Assembly (NCBI GenBank): GCA_934086775.1
Contig: CAKOIJ010000005.1
Coordinates: forward strand, 1-45,320
Reading direction: 5' to 3'
From: an uncultured Bacilli bacterium
GTDB lineage: Bacteria > Bacillota_I > Bacilli_A > RF39 > UBA660
Length of the DNA: 45,320 nt
The notes below the pieces were generated by a model. That model saw only the letters and a program-made list of their open reading frames with translations. It searched no databases and was not told where the DNA came from. The translations under genes and the position numbers were made by a program. This document shows positions 22,879-31,542 of the stretch, in pieces. Numbering within the stretch: the first letter of the stretch is position 1; each line of letters opens with the position of its first letter.

Positions 22879-25590
22879 ATGGACGATAAGGAAAAGAATT
22901 TAAACAATTTACAAAATAATTTAAACCCACAAAATAATGCGGGTTCTTTTCCTAATCAAAATAATAGTGTTGATAAGGAAAATATTAGTAACAGAATTAA
23001 TGAAAGCAGAAATAAAAATTTAAATGCTAACACTACTGAGCGCTCTAGTAGCGAAAGTGATACTGCCTCAGATGAAAAAAAATCAGACTTTAATAAAGAA
23101 AATGACTCCAAAGATGAAAAATCTGATAAAACTGGAAAGTCTGAAAAGAATGAAAAGTCTGGTGGAGATAATAAATTAAAAAATGCTGGCAAACAAATAG
23201 GAAATGCTGCTATTAATAAGGCGAGTGAAAATAGTGAAACTGTTAGAAAAACAGTCGATACGGTTAGAACGGTTAAAAAAACTTCTAAAGTTATTAAAGC
23301 AGTAATTAAGTTTTTTTCAACTCCTTTAGGATGGGGAACTTTAATAGGACTAGGAATATTTTTGCTTATTATATTAGTGGTAACTGTATTTCATACAGTA
23401 ATAAGTAGTCTGAGTATGAAATTTGGCTTGTCAGGTAATGAAAGTTATAAAACTTTTAGTGAAAAATATGAAGAAGGTATGGCTAGAGATGAAATAGATA
23501 ATATCGAGTCAGAAATGTGCAAAAGGGGTTTATTTACATTTTTAGCAAATTCTTTAGGAATATATGATTTAGGAGATAGTTGTGAACTTGCTCATTACGT
23601 TAAAAAAACTCTTGAAGATAAAGAAAAAGAAACAGATTTAACTATTAGTCCTGGATTATTTATGTCTTCTATGTATTATAGTTTTGAAACTCAAAATGTT
23701 AATGAAGAAGGGAAGATGTATATTCTTCCTAAAATATATGAAACAGGAGATAAAACTAATGCTATTAATGATTTAGATGCAATTAGTACCCTTTTAGATG
23801 CAAAACTTTATAATAAAAATGATATTAATAATTTAATAGACAATTATGTACTTGATTATACTAAGTACGATTTTAAACCATTGATTGCAGTTTACGATGA
23901 GGATCAAGAAGGAAATAAATTAGATACATTTACGTGCAAACCTTCCGACAATCTCGGAAATCCTTATTCAGTTAGTAATAATAAATTTTATTTACTCTTA
24001 AGATATGGTAAAGATGCTGCATATTATTATGAGCTTGATAGTGCTAAATTAAATGCTTATAATAAAACAGATAGTGAATGTATAAATGAACTTTCCTTTA
24101 GTAAACCGGATATGTCAGTATATAATGCTGTATATGATATAAGTGATTATTTAATTGATGAAGATTATAGTAATTTAAGTGAAGAAATTATTACTTTAAA
24201 TACTAATGGATACTCCTTCACATATGAAGATGGATTTATATTTAATACATATCCTAAGTTTATGGGAAAGTATTCGATAACTGGAAAAGATGAGATATTT
24301 GACTATAAAACAGAGTTTGATATAGAAAAAATAATTAACAATATAGAATCAAGAGAGGACTATATCAACTACTTATTGGGTTACCCTAATAGTGTAGTTA
24401 CTAATTATTCTTCTCCGGCAAATTGTACTTATAAAATAAATGGGACTGATATTACCAATTTGAAGGTTAGATTAGTTTATGCTAAGAATGATGCAACCCC
24501 TAATGTAGAAGTTGGTAAACCCGTTGTAGGGGAAGATTTAATAGATTTTGAAAAATATGTTTTAGGTGTAGTACATGCTGAAATAGGTGATGGTGGACCT
24601 GAAAGTTTAAAAGTTCAAGCAATACTCGCTAGAAGTATAGCTTTAAGTGTTGGAAAAATCATTAATGAAGGAGACCAAAGCATACTTGAAATTACAAATA
24701 GTACTTGGGACCAAACATATTGTGACCCAGACAATGGTTGTGATATATGTATGTTACCAGGTAGTACTGTTCATTCAGTATTTACTAAAGGAACTGCGCC
24801 AAACAGTACATATTGTAAAAATTGGAAGTCAGGTTTATCAAGTGACTCAAAAATTAGAGCAGCTGCGAGAAGTGTAAATGGTGTAACATTAAGTGACTCA
24901 TCAGGTAATTTGTATAAAGAACCTTATACAATTTCAATGCAAAATACTTGGAAAGGATATGAGAACTCTGGTAGTGATTATGTTGAAATAATAGAAAAAT
25001 ACTGGGGTGGAAGTTATAAAACAGATAATTCAGAGTGTACTTTTGGTGCTGTTGGTGACTGGGCTACTTGGAAACAATGGGCAAGTCCATGGGGAAACGT
25101 GTTAATTGGACATGAGTCTGATGATACCATGGCTAAGATTGGATGTTTACTTACCTCTTATGCAATGGTAATTGCTAAAAGTTCGCCTACATTATTAATT
25201 CAAGATTTTAACCCAGGTACTTATGGTCAGGCAATGAAAGATGCTGGTGCTCTTAGTTACGGTGGTGGTATAAAAGATTATAAAACTCCAATAACTGTAG
25301 CCACAGGAATACAAAATCCAAATGTAGAAATTGAACAACTTTCTGGTTCATTTAGTTATAAACTTTCTAGAATATCTCATTTCTTACAAGAGGGTTATGA
25401 TGTTATAATAAGAGTTAGATCACAAGTAAGTGCACTAGAAGAGGGAAGTAGTCACGATTCCCACTATGTTGTTGTAACTGGTATGGATGGGAATGAAATT
25501 TATATAGCTGACCCTGGTTATAATATTACTAAATTTTCAGAATTATATAGAAATTCTGGTCTAGTATTAATAATAGCAATTAAGTTTTAG
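22879..25590 (+). CDS. membrane-anchored SpoIID-like and C39-like cell-wall enzyme of the secretion cluster
   Basis: The 903-residue protein starts with a disordered Asn/Ser/Lys/Glu-rich region (1-120), a basic stretch, and one membrane helix (about 152-175). The outside part has a large unrecognised middle (200-540). A SpoIID domain (about 555-720) reads EKYVLGVVHAEIGDGGPESL with the catalytic-type E568 and the family phrase LKVQAILARSIAL. A C-terminal C39-like peptidase domain has C756 in IGCLLTSYAMV, H862 in SHDSHYVVVTGM and D878 in YIADPGY. SpoIID cleaves peptidoglycan glycan strands in sporulation. Here it sits in the place where conjugation systems carry a VirB1/CwlT-type wall hydrolase. 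The fusion is unusual. Confidence 0.8.
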   Translation: MDDKEKNLNNLQNNLNPQNNAGSFPNQNNSVDKENISNRINESRNKNLNANTTERSSSESDTASDEKKSDFNKENDSKDEKSDKTGKSEKNEKSGGDNKLKNAGKQIGNAAINKASENSETVRKTVDTVRTVKKTSKVIKAVIKFFSTPLGWGTLIGLGIFLLIILVVTVFHTVISSLSMKFGLSGNESYKTFSEKYEEGMARDEIDNIESEMCKRGLFTFLANSLGIYDLGDSCELAHYVKKTLEDKEKETDLTISPGLFMSSMYYSFETQNVNEEGKMYILPKIYETGDKTNAINDLDAISTLLDAKLYNKNDINNLIDNYVLDYTKYDFKPLIAVYDEDQEGNKLDTFTCKPSDNLGNPYSVSNNKFYLLLRYGKDAAYYYELDSAKLNAYNKTDSECINELSFSKPDMSVYNAVYDISDYLIDEDYSNLSEEIITLNTNGYSFTYEDGFIFNTYPKFMGKYSITGKDEIFDYKTEFDIEKIINNIESREDYINYLLGYPNSVVTNYSSPANCTYKINGTDITNLKVRLVYAKNDATPNVEVGKPVVGEDLIDFEKYVLGVVHAEIGDGGPESLKVQAILARSIALSVGKIINEGDQSILEITNSTWDQTYCDPDNGCDICMLPGSTVHSVFTKGTAPNSTYCKNWKSGLSSDSKIRAAARSVNGVTLSDSSGNLYKEPYTISMQNTWKGYENSGSDYVEIIEKYWGGSYKTDNSECTFGAVGDWATWKQWASPWGNVLIGHESDDTMAKIGCLLTSYAMVIAKSSPTLLIQDFNPGTYGQAMKDAGALSYGGGIKDYKTPITVATGIQNPNVEIEQLSGSFSYKLSRISHFLQEGYDVIIRVRSQVSALEEGSSHDSHYVVVTGMDGNEIYIADPGYNITKFSELYRNSGLVLIIAIKF

Positions 25591-25599
25591 GTGAAAAAT

Positions 25600-26370
25600 A
25601 TGAAGAATAAAAAGTTTGAAGTTTCAATAATTATTGGTATACTTGTAATGTCATTAATTCTGTTAGGTATTTATCTTGTTTATAGTAAATATAGAAAGGA
25701 AAATAGTTATAATATTTTCCTTTCAAATAATACAGGTTTAAAATGTTTCAAATATTCTTGTGAAAATGTTAGTTTTAAAAATGATAATTATTTTAAAATA
25801 TATATAAATGGTGAATATAAGGGGATTAATAAAGTTAAATACAACAGTGCTAATAATAAACTTTACGTGTTTGACAGTGCAAGTAATAATATTTATAAAG
25901 ATAAAAGTAAAAGAATATTTATTTATGAAGGAAATACTAATATTAGCCAAATTGATTTTACAACTAATGATACAACTAATGATATAACTAATGAGGATAT
26001 TAGCTTAATTAACAAAAATATTAATTATGATATATCTGATTATACTTTTGCTTATAAAGTAGTAAAAGATTTTGACAGTGATAACAGTGATGAGGAAATA
26101 GTTATAGTTAAAAATGAAAATAAGGCATATGTTGTAGTGGCATATATAGATGGAAAAAATGTGTCTATACTCATAAATATTCAAAATGAGGACTACATGG
26201 AAGTTCCAAGCATATATGTTAAAGATATTATAGATATATATAATGATGGTAAGTTAGAATTAATATTATCAAAAGGATATTATGATAATCTAGGAAGTTG
26301 TGAAGTTATATATAGATTAAAAAATAATAAATTTGTAAGCATTAATGAGTGTAATTTAATTAATAATTAA
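25600..26370 (+). CDS. membrane-anchored protein with FG-GAP-like repeats, unknown role
   Basis: The 256-residue protein has one N-terminal membrane helix (about residues 7-27) and an outside domain. Two stretches, KDFDSDNSDEEIVIVKNENK and DIIDIYNDGKLELILSKGY, have the spacing of FG-GAP/VCBS-type calcium-binding repeats (DxDxDG/E followed by a hydrophobic strand). Three to four cysteines may pair. The start at ATG 25600 follows TTAGGTGA by five bases; the GTG at 25591 lies in that ribosome site. It is nine bases after the wall-enzyme gene and ends at a terminator, so it belongs to the secretion operon. I do not recognise a specific function. A VirB8-type role is possible by position only. Confidence 0.55.
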   Translation: MKNKKFEVSIIIGILVMSLILLGIYLVYSKYRKENSYNIFLSNNTGLKCFKYSCENVSFKNDNYFKIYINGEYKGINKVKYNSANNKLYVFDSASNNIYKDKSKRIFIYEGNTNISQIDFTTNDTTNDITNEDISLINKNINYDISDYTFAYKVVKDFDSDNSDEEIVIVKNENKAYVVVAYIDGKNVSILINIQNEDYMEVPSIYVKDIIDIYNDGKLELILSKGYYDNLGSCEVIYRLKNNKFVSINECNLINN

Positions 26371-26392
26371 ATATAAAGAAGAAAAAAACTTT

Positions 26393-26429
26393 AAAAAATA
26401 ACTAAAATTTAATTTTTGGTTATTTTTTT
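26393..26429 (+). terminator. terminator between the main secretion operon and the virD4-like gene
   Basis: AAAAAATAACTAAAA (26393-26407) can fold with the downstream TTTTTGGTTATTTTTT (26413-26428) to give an A/U-rich hairpin with a T-rich end. It is weaker than the GC-containing terminators of this window but well placed. Confidence 0.6.
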
Positions 26430-26464
26430 ACATATAAAATATAGTTTTTTTAGTTTTTATTTGA

Positions 26465-26470
26465 TATAAT
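26465..26470 (+). promoter_or_regulatory. -10 box of the virD4-like gene
   Basis: A perfect TATAAT follows the preceding terminator and precedes the ATG by 24 bases. No good -35 box lies at the expected distance. The coupling ATPase is probably transcribed separately. Confidence 0.5.
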
Positions 26471-26494
26471 TATTTTTGAGAGAGAGTGGGTTTT

Positions 26495-28828
26495 ATGAAA
26501 GATATTAAACTAAAATTTACAGCTAAACCAAAAGATGTAGTTATTTTTGTGCTTTTTTGTATCTTTTTACTTTATTTAGTGGCTATAGGAGTTTTAAATA
26601 TTTATGAAGTTACACATAATGATATGTTTTGGGGACTAAACCCCATCAGAGCATTTAGTAAAGATTTTTTAGTTACAACTTTAACCATGTATTTGTTTGC
26701 TTTGATTGCTGTTTTTATGAGTACATCAAATTACTTTTTCGATAGAGAAAAAGGTTTTGGTTTTGGCAAAAAGAAAGACAAAGATGATCCGGGTTGGTCT
26801 CGTTGGATGAAAGATGATGAGATGAAAAAAGCATATGATGTTAAAGAAATAACATTAAATGCTGATACTTATGAACATGCTGGAATACCAATTATTTTAA
26901 ATGAGGACAAAGCTTGGGTAGATGATGGAGAAAATCATAGTTTAATTATAGGTGCATCTGGTTCAGGTAAAACTGCTACAATATTAGATCCACTTGTTAA
27001 AATTCTAGGTAAAGCAGGGGAAAGTATGATAGTAACTGACCCTAAAGGTGAAATATATGAGCACAATGCTAATATGCTTAGAGAAAAAGGATATAATGTA
27101 ATAATAGTAAACTTTCGTGATCCTGAACACGGAAGTGCTTGGAATCCACTTACACTTCCATATAGATACTGGAAGATGGGTAAAGAAGATAAAGCAATGG
27201 AACTTTTGGAGGACCTTGCTACTAACATTCTAGTTGATGCTAATAACAATGATCCATTCTGGCAAAAGACTGCTGCTGACTATTTTACAGGTTTAGCTCT
27301 TGGACTATTTGAAGATGCTAAAAGTGAAAAAGAAGTTAACTTAAATAGTATTAATGCAATGAGTACTTTTGGTGAAGAAAGATGTGGGGCCTCTAAATAT
27401 GATAAAGAATATTTCAAATTAAAAGGTGAACTTTCAAGTGCATACATAAGTGCTGCTGCAACTATAACTGCACCTGCTGATACTAAAGGTGGTATTACAA
27501 GTACATTTAGACAGAAGGTAAGAATATTTAGTAGTAGACAAAAACTAGCAGAAATGCTTAGCTATACTGACTTTGATGTAACAAGAATAGGTAAAGAAAA
27601 AACTGCAATGTTTTTAAAGATACATGATGAAAAAACAACATATCATGCACTTGCCACAATATTTGTAAAACAAGTTTATGAATGCTTAATTGATGAAGCG
27701 CAAAAAGAAGAAAACTTGAAACTTAAAATTAGAACAAACTTTATACTTGATGAATTTGCTAACATGCCAGCACTTAAAGATGTTGAAAGCATGATAACAG
27801 CATCTCGTTCTAGAAATATGAGATTTAATTTTGGTATACAAAATTTCAGCCAACTTAATAAAGTTTATGGTAAGGATATAGCTGAAACAATTAAAGGTAA
27901 CTGTGGTAATATGTTCTATTTAATAACAACAGAATATGCAGCCCTTGAAGAAATAAGTAAACTTTTAGGTGATGTTAAACCTAAGAAACCAAAAGATGGT
28001 GAACCACAGCCACCTATTAGACCTCTTGTAACAGTTAGTGATTTACAACAAATGAAGAAGTTTGAAATGATTATAAAGAGATTTAGAAATATGCCTTTTA
28101 AAACAAAACACAAAGCAAGTTTTGAAATATTTAAAGCTAAAAAAGGTGGATGGGGTTATGAAGATTCCATAAGTAGTTATCCAATGCGTGAAGCAAGAGA
28201 AATAGAGACATTTGATTTAAAGGCATATGTAGACGCACATAGAACTGAAGATAGTAATCCATTTAATCCATTTGGAGGATCTCCGTTTGTTCCACCATTT
28301 GGAATGCCTAGTATGAATAAAACTCCAGGAGAAAGTACTACTAGCACTTCTAACATAGATGATCTTGTTAAGAATATAGATGCTCAGATAGCTAAACTTG
28401 AGGCTGAAGAGAAGGAAGAAAAAAATAAAACAAATAATAGCAATGAGTTTGAAAATCTAGTTAATAAGAAATATGAAGAATTTACTAAAGGAGATAATAA
28501 AACTCCTGTAGAAAATAAACCTCTTGATAAACCAAATGTACCAGTAAATGGTGTAAATGTTGATGACTTAATTAAGAAGATAGATGCTAAAATAGCAGAA
28601 CTTGAAAAGGAAGAAGAAATAGCTAGAAGAGAAGAAGTTAAGAATGTTACTCCATTTATGGAAGATGCTATTCATGAAGAATTTGAAAAGAAAGCAGATT
28701 TAATTAATAATGATATTATAGAAGATATTGAAAAACCTAAGATTAATATTGATGCTGATTCTATTATTATAGATGATAATATCACTGATGATGAATTCTT
28801 CGATGATTTCTTTGGAGATGATGAGTAA
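26495..28828 (+). CDS. VirD4/TraG-type coupling ATPase of a type IV secretion system
   Basis: The 777-residue protein has two N-terminal membrane helices (about residues 12-40 and 60-80). Walker A GASGSGKTA starts at residue 153, followed by the family phrase MIVTDPKGEIYE. Walker B is FILDEFANMP with D419-E420, followed by ASRSRNMRFNFGIQNFSQL. These proteins select substrates and drive them into the channel. The tail (about 600-777) is unusual: two near-copies of a helical unit, IDDLVKNIDAQIAKLEAEE and VDDLIKKIDAKIAELEKEE, then an end made mostly of Asp and Phe (DDEFFDDFFGDDE). I prefer ATG 26495; a GTG at 26486 would overlap its ribosome region. Confidence 0.9.
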   Translation: MKDIKLKFTAKPKDVVIFVLFCIFLLYLVAIGVLNIYEVTHNDMFWGLNPIRAFSKDFLVTTLTMYLFALIAVFMSTSNYFFDREKGFGFGKKKDKDDPGWSRWMKDDEMKKAYDVKEITLNADTYEHAGIPIILNEDKAWVDDGENHSLIIGASGSGKTATILDPLVKILGKAGESMIVTDPKGEIYEHNANMLREKGYNVIIVNFRDPEHGSAWNPLTLPYRYWKMGKEDKAMELLEDLATNILVDANNNDPFWQKTAADYFTGLALGLFEDAKSEKEVNLNSINAMSTFGEERCGASKYDKEYFKLKGELSSAYISAAATITAPADTKGGITSTFRQKVRIFSSRQKLAEMLSYTDFDVTRIGKEKTAMFLKIHDEKTTYHALATIFVKQVYECLIDEAQKEENLKLKIRTNFILDEFANMPALKDVESMITASRSRNMRFNFGIQNFSQLNKVYGKDIAETIKGNCGNMFYLITTEYAALEEISKLLGDVKPKKPKDGEPQPPIRPLVTVSDLQQMKKFEMIIKRFRNMPFKTKHKASFEIFKAKKGGWGYEDSISSYPMREAREIETFDLKAYVDAHRTEDSNPFNPFGGSPFVPPFGMPSMNKTPGESTTSTSNIDDLVKNIDAQIAKLEAEEKEEKNKTNNSNEFENLVNKKYEEFTKGDNKTPVENKPLDKPNVPVNGVNVDDLIKKIDAKIAELEKEEEIARREEVKNVTPFMEDAIHEEFEKKADLINNDIIEDIEKPKINIDADSIIIDDNITDDEFFDDFFGDDE

Positions 28829-28850
28829 AAGCCAGAAATGGCTTTTTCTT
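28827..28850 (+). terminator. terminator of the virD4-like gene
   Basis: AAAAGCCA (28827-28834), GAAA loop and TGGCTTTT (28839-28846) followed by TCTT form a hairpin that begins inside the TAA stop codon. It closes the secretion cluster. Confidence 0.85.
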
Positions 28851-28907
28851 ATGCATTATGAACTAACAAAAATAAATATAATTCATATTATATAATAGGT
28901 GAAATGT

Positions 28908-29153
28908 ATGAATAGTAATAATTTTGGTAAAATAAAAAATGGAACCATCATTGATTTACAAGATAGTTATTATTATAATATTTATCACTTAAGAGGAGCA
29001 GTTAATATACCTTATGAAGAATTAATGAATAACTATAGAAACTATTTAAGAAAAAGTGATAAATATTATATTTACTGTAAAAGTGGTAAATTAAGTAAGA
29101 GAGTAGTAGCGGTTTTATCTTATTTGGGGTATAATGTTACTATAATTAAATAA
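28908..29153 (+). CDS. single-domain rhodanese-like protein
   Basis: The 81-residue protein is a minimal rhodanese: IIDLQDSYYYNIYHLRGAVNIPYEEL is split into the CH2A-like H-x-x-G-A-x-N-I-P motif, and the active-site loop is YCKSGKLSKR with the catalytic cysteine at about residue 61. These proteins move sulfur from thiosulfate-like donors to an acceptor. The acceptor is not identifiable. ATG 28908 is chosen with AGGTGA five bases upstream. It is 18 bases before the DedA-like membrane gene, and the two probably form an operon. Confidence 0.85.
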   Translation: MNSNNFGKIKNGTIIDLQDSYYYNIYHLRGAVNIPYEELMNNYRNYLRKSDKYYIYCKSGKLSKRVVAVLSYLGYNVTIIK

Positions 29154-29171
29154 AAAAAGGAAGTTTTTATT

Positions 29172-29753
29172 ATGGAAATATTGGAAGCACTAGATACTAT
29201 AATAACTAATTTATTAAACTTGCTCGGAACTTGGGGAGCTTTACTTGGATGTGTATTCATATTATTTGAATCAATTATTCCAATTCTTCCACTTTCCGTA
29301 TTTATAACTCTTAATTTTATGACATTCGGAAATATAGTTGGATTTTTTATATCTTGGCTATTTACTATTATGGGATGTATGATGAGTTACTATATTTTTA
29401 AAAGAGGAGTATCTGATAGTAGACTATCAAAGTTAAAAGAAAGTAAAACTTTTGGTAAGATAGTCAAAGTGGTTGAAAATATGAATTTTAGCAGTTTAGC
29501 ACTTTTAATTGCAATACCATTCACACCAGCTTTTGCAGTTAACATAGCCGCTGGAATATGTAGAGTTGATAGTAAGAAATATTTATATGCATTAATGCTT
29601 GGAAAAATATCTTTAGTATATTTTTGGGGTTATGTAGGTGTTAGCTTAATAGAAGCACTTAAAAACCCACTCATTTTAATAAAAATAGTTGTTTTGGTTT
29701 TAATTGTTTACACTATAAGTTTGGTACTTTCAAAAAAATTAAAGGTCAAATAA
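29172..29753 (+). CDS. DedA/TVP38-type (VTT domain) membrane protein
   Basis: The 193-residue protein has five or so membrane helices. FESIIPILPLSVFITLNFMTFG near residues 36-58 contains the VTT/DedA-type E-x-x-x-P-x-x-P motif, and IAIPFTPAFAVNIAAGI (about 115-132) is the second re-entrant motif (F-x-P-x-x-x-x-N-x-x-A-G). Members of the superfamily move lipids such as undecaprenyl phosphate across the membrane or support membrane homeostasis. The substrate here is not known. AAAGGAAG precedes the ATG. Confidence 0.8.
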   Translation: MEILEALDTIITNLLNLLGTWGALLGCVFILFESIIPILPLSVFITLNFMTFGNIVGFFISWLFTIMGCMMSYYIFKRGVSDSRLSKLKESKTFGKIVKVVENMNFSSLALLIAIPFTPAFAVNIAAGICRVDSKKYLYALMLGKISLVYFWGYVGVSLIEALKNPLILIKIVVLVLIVYTISLVLSKKLKVK

Positions 29754-29778
29754 ATCACTAGTAACCTAGTGATTTTTA
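29752..29778 (+). terminator. terminator of the rhodanese-VTT unit
   Basis: AAATCACTAG (29752-29761), loop TAAC and CTAGTGATTT (29766-29775) form a perfect ten-base hairpin starting in the stop codon region, followed by T residues. Confidence 0.8.
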
Positions 29779-29810
29779 TGTTATACTTGATATAGTAAAA
29801 AGGTGGTAAC

Positions 29811-31541
29811 ATGAAAGAGTTAAAAACAAATCTTAAATTTTTATCTACTTACTTTAAAAGTAGTAAAAGACTAGTAATAATAAATATTATTTTAAATATA
29901 TTATTAATAATAACTTCTGTTATATTACCAATAATAAGTGCTAAGATAATTGCTGAATTAACAAATAGTAACTTAAAAAAAGTGATATACATTACTATTA
30001 TATTAGTTCTTATAAGAGTCTTTAGTACAATAATAAACTACTTTAGATATTCTTCTAATTATAAAATTTATAATAATATATTATCGAATCTAAGGAAAAA
30101 CACTTTAAAAAGGATACACTTATTAACAAATCAAACACTTGATAATAACTCAGTAGGTTTATTTGTAAAAAGAGTCAAAAATGATTCGGAAACAATATCT
30201 TTAACTTACTGGAGAATTTCTAATGATATTAAAAGTATAATATCAACAATAGGTATATTTATAGCAATATTTATAATAAATAAAGCTGTATGTTTTTTTG
30301 CTTTATTATATTTATTATTAATAATTATATTAGATAACTATAACCAAAGTAAAACTAGAAAACTAAGAGAAATAACAAATAAAGAATCAGAAAAAAACAC
30401 AAGTTTAATAACAGAAACTATTCATGGAATAAGAGACATTAAAATACTCAATATAGAAAATAACACAAAAAAATTAATAAATAAACAAATAAAAACTTTA
30501 TTAAAATGTTCAAAAAAAGAAAATGAAACAAATAGTTTAATAGGTAGTTTAACTGACATAGTAAGTAATGTATGTGATTTTCTATTAATAATTCTTTATA
30601 TATATTTAATTAAAGAAAATGTGTTGTCTTTAGTAAATGCCCTAGTATTATATAACTATTCAGTAAATTTAAGTTCATTTCATGGTTATACAGGTGAAAT
30701 AGCAAATTATATAAATAAATTTAATATATCAACAAATAGAATAAAAGAATTATTTGACAATGAAAAATTTGCTACTGAAAAATTTGGAACAAAGCACATA
30801 AAAAAGGTAAAAGGTAAATTTGAATTTAAAGATGTACATTTTAACTATGAAAGAAACGAAGTATTAAAAGGAGTATCATTCACAGTTAATCCAGATGAAA
30901 CAGTAGCTTTTGTAGGTAAAACTGGAAGTGGTAAAACAACTATATTTAATCTTCTTTGTAAAATGTATGAAGTAGATAAGGGAGAAATATTAATTGATGA
31001 CATTAACATAAATGAATTAGATAAAGATACAATAAGAGGTAACATTACTGTAATAAGCCAAAGCCCTTATATCTTTAACATGTCTATAAAAGATAATTTA
31101 AAACTAGTTAAACCTAATCTAACAAATAAAGAAATGAAAGAAGCCCTTAAAACAGCATGTCTTTATGACTTTGTAGAAAGTCTTCCTAACAAATATGATA
31201 CTATTTTAGGAGAAGGTGGAGTAACTTTATCAGGTGGACAAAAACAAAGGCTTGCTATTGCAAGAGCATTGGTGCAAAAGACAGAAATAATCTTATTTGA
31301 TGAAGCAACAAGTGCACTTGATAATGAAACACAAGAAAAAATAACAAAAGCAATTAATAATATGAAAAGAGAATACACAATAATGATAATCGCTCATAGA
31401 CTATCAACAATAATAAATGCAGATAAGATATTCTTTCTAAATAATGGAAAGATTGAAAGCTTTGGAAGTCATGAATATTTACTAAAACATTCTAAAGATT
31501 ATAAAAAATTATATGAAACAGAAATTAAGAAAGGAAAATAG
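29811..31541 (+). CDS. ABC exporter half-transporter A (membrane plus ATPase domain)
   Basis: The 576-residue protein has a six-helix membrane domain (about 15-300) and a C-terminal ATPase: Walker A GKTGSGKTT (residues 369-377), signature LSGGQKQR (from 473), Walker B IILFDEAT (about 493) and IIAHRLSTI (about 527). All are intact. It is an MsbA/LmrA/BmrA-type exporter whose substrate cannot be told. AAAGGTGGT lies before the ATG. The next gene starts one base after its stop and carries the same ATPase sequence, so the two may form a heterodimer. Confidence 0.9.
   Translation: MKELKTNLKFLSTYFKSSKRLVIINIILNILLIITSVILPIISAKIIAELTNSNLKKVIYITIILVLIRVFSTIINYFRYSSNYKIYNNILSNLRKNTLKRIHLLTNQTLDNNSVGLFVKRVKNDSETISLTYWRISNDIKSIISTIGIFIAIFIINKAVCFFALLYLLLIIILDNYNQSKTRKLREITNKESEKNTSLITETIHGIRDIKILNIENNTKKLINKQIKTLLKCSKKENETNSLIGSLTDIVSNVCDFLLIILYIYLIKENVLSLVNALVLYNYSVNLSSFHGYTGEIANYINKFNISTNRIKELFDNEKFATEKFGTKHIKKVKGKFEFKDVHFNYERNEVLKGVSFTVNPDETVAFVGKTGSGKTTIFNLLCKMYEVDKGEILIDDININELDKDTIRGNITVISQSPYIFNMSIKDNLKLVKPNLTNKEMKEALKTACLYDFVESLPNKYDTILGEGGVTLSGGQKQRLAIARALVQKTEIILFDEATSALDNETQEKITKAINNMKREYTIMIIAHRLSTIINADKIFFLNNGKIESFGSHEYLLKHSKDYKKLYETEIKKGK
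30711..31528 (+). repeat. direct repeat copy 1 (ABC ATPase domain)
   Basis: This stretch matches 32443-33260 at a constant offset of 1732 bases without gaps. By eye, 30877-31436 is identical to 32609-33168 over 560 bases, with scattered differences on both sides. It encodes the nucleotide-binding domain of exporter A. Confidence 0.9.
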
Positions 31542-31542
31542 T

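Noticed and set aside
28361..28640. Repeated A/G-rich DNA in the virD4 tail as a CRISPR or satellite repeat
   Set aside because: The copies follow the coding frame with protein-level similarity and differ at DNA level; there is no regular repeat-spacer pattern.
14721..28828. The secretion cluster as a typical integrative conjugative element
   Set aside because: No relaxase, integrase, excisionase, attachment repeat or replication gene is visible between or next to these genes; flanking genes are ordinary chromosomal ones.
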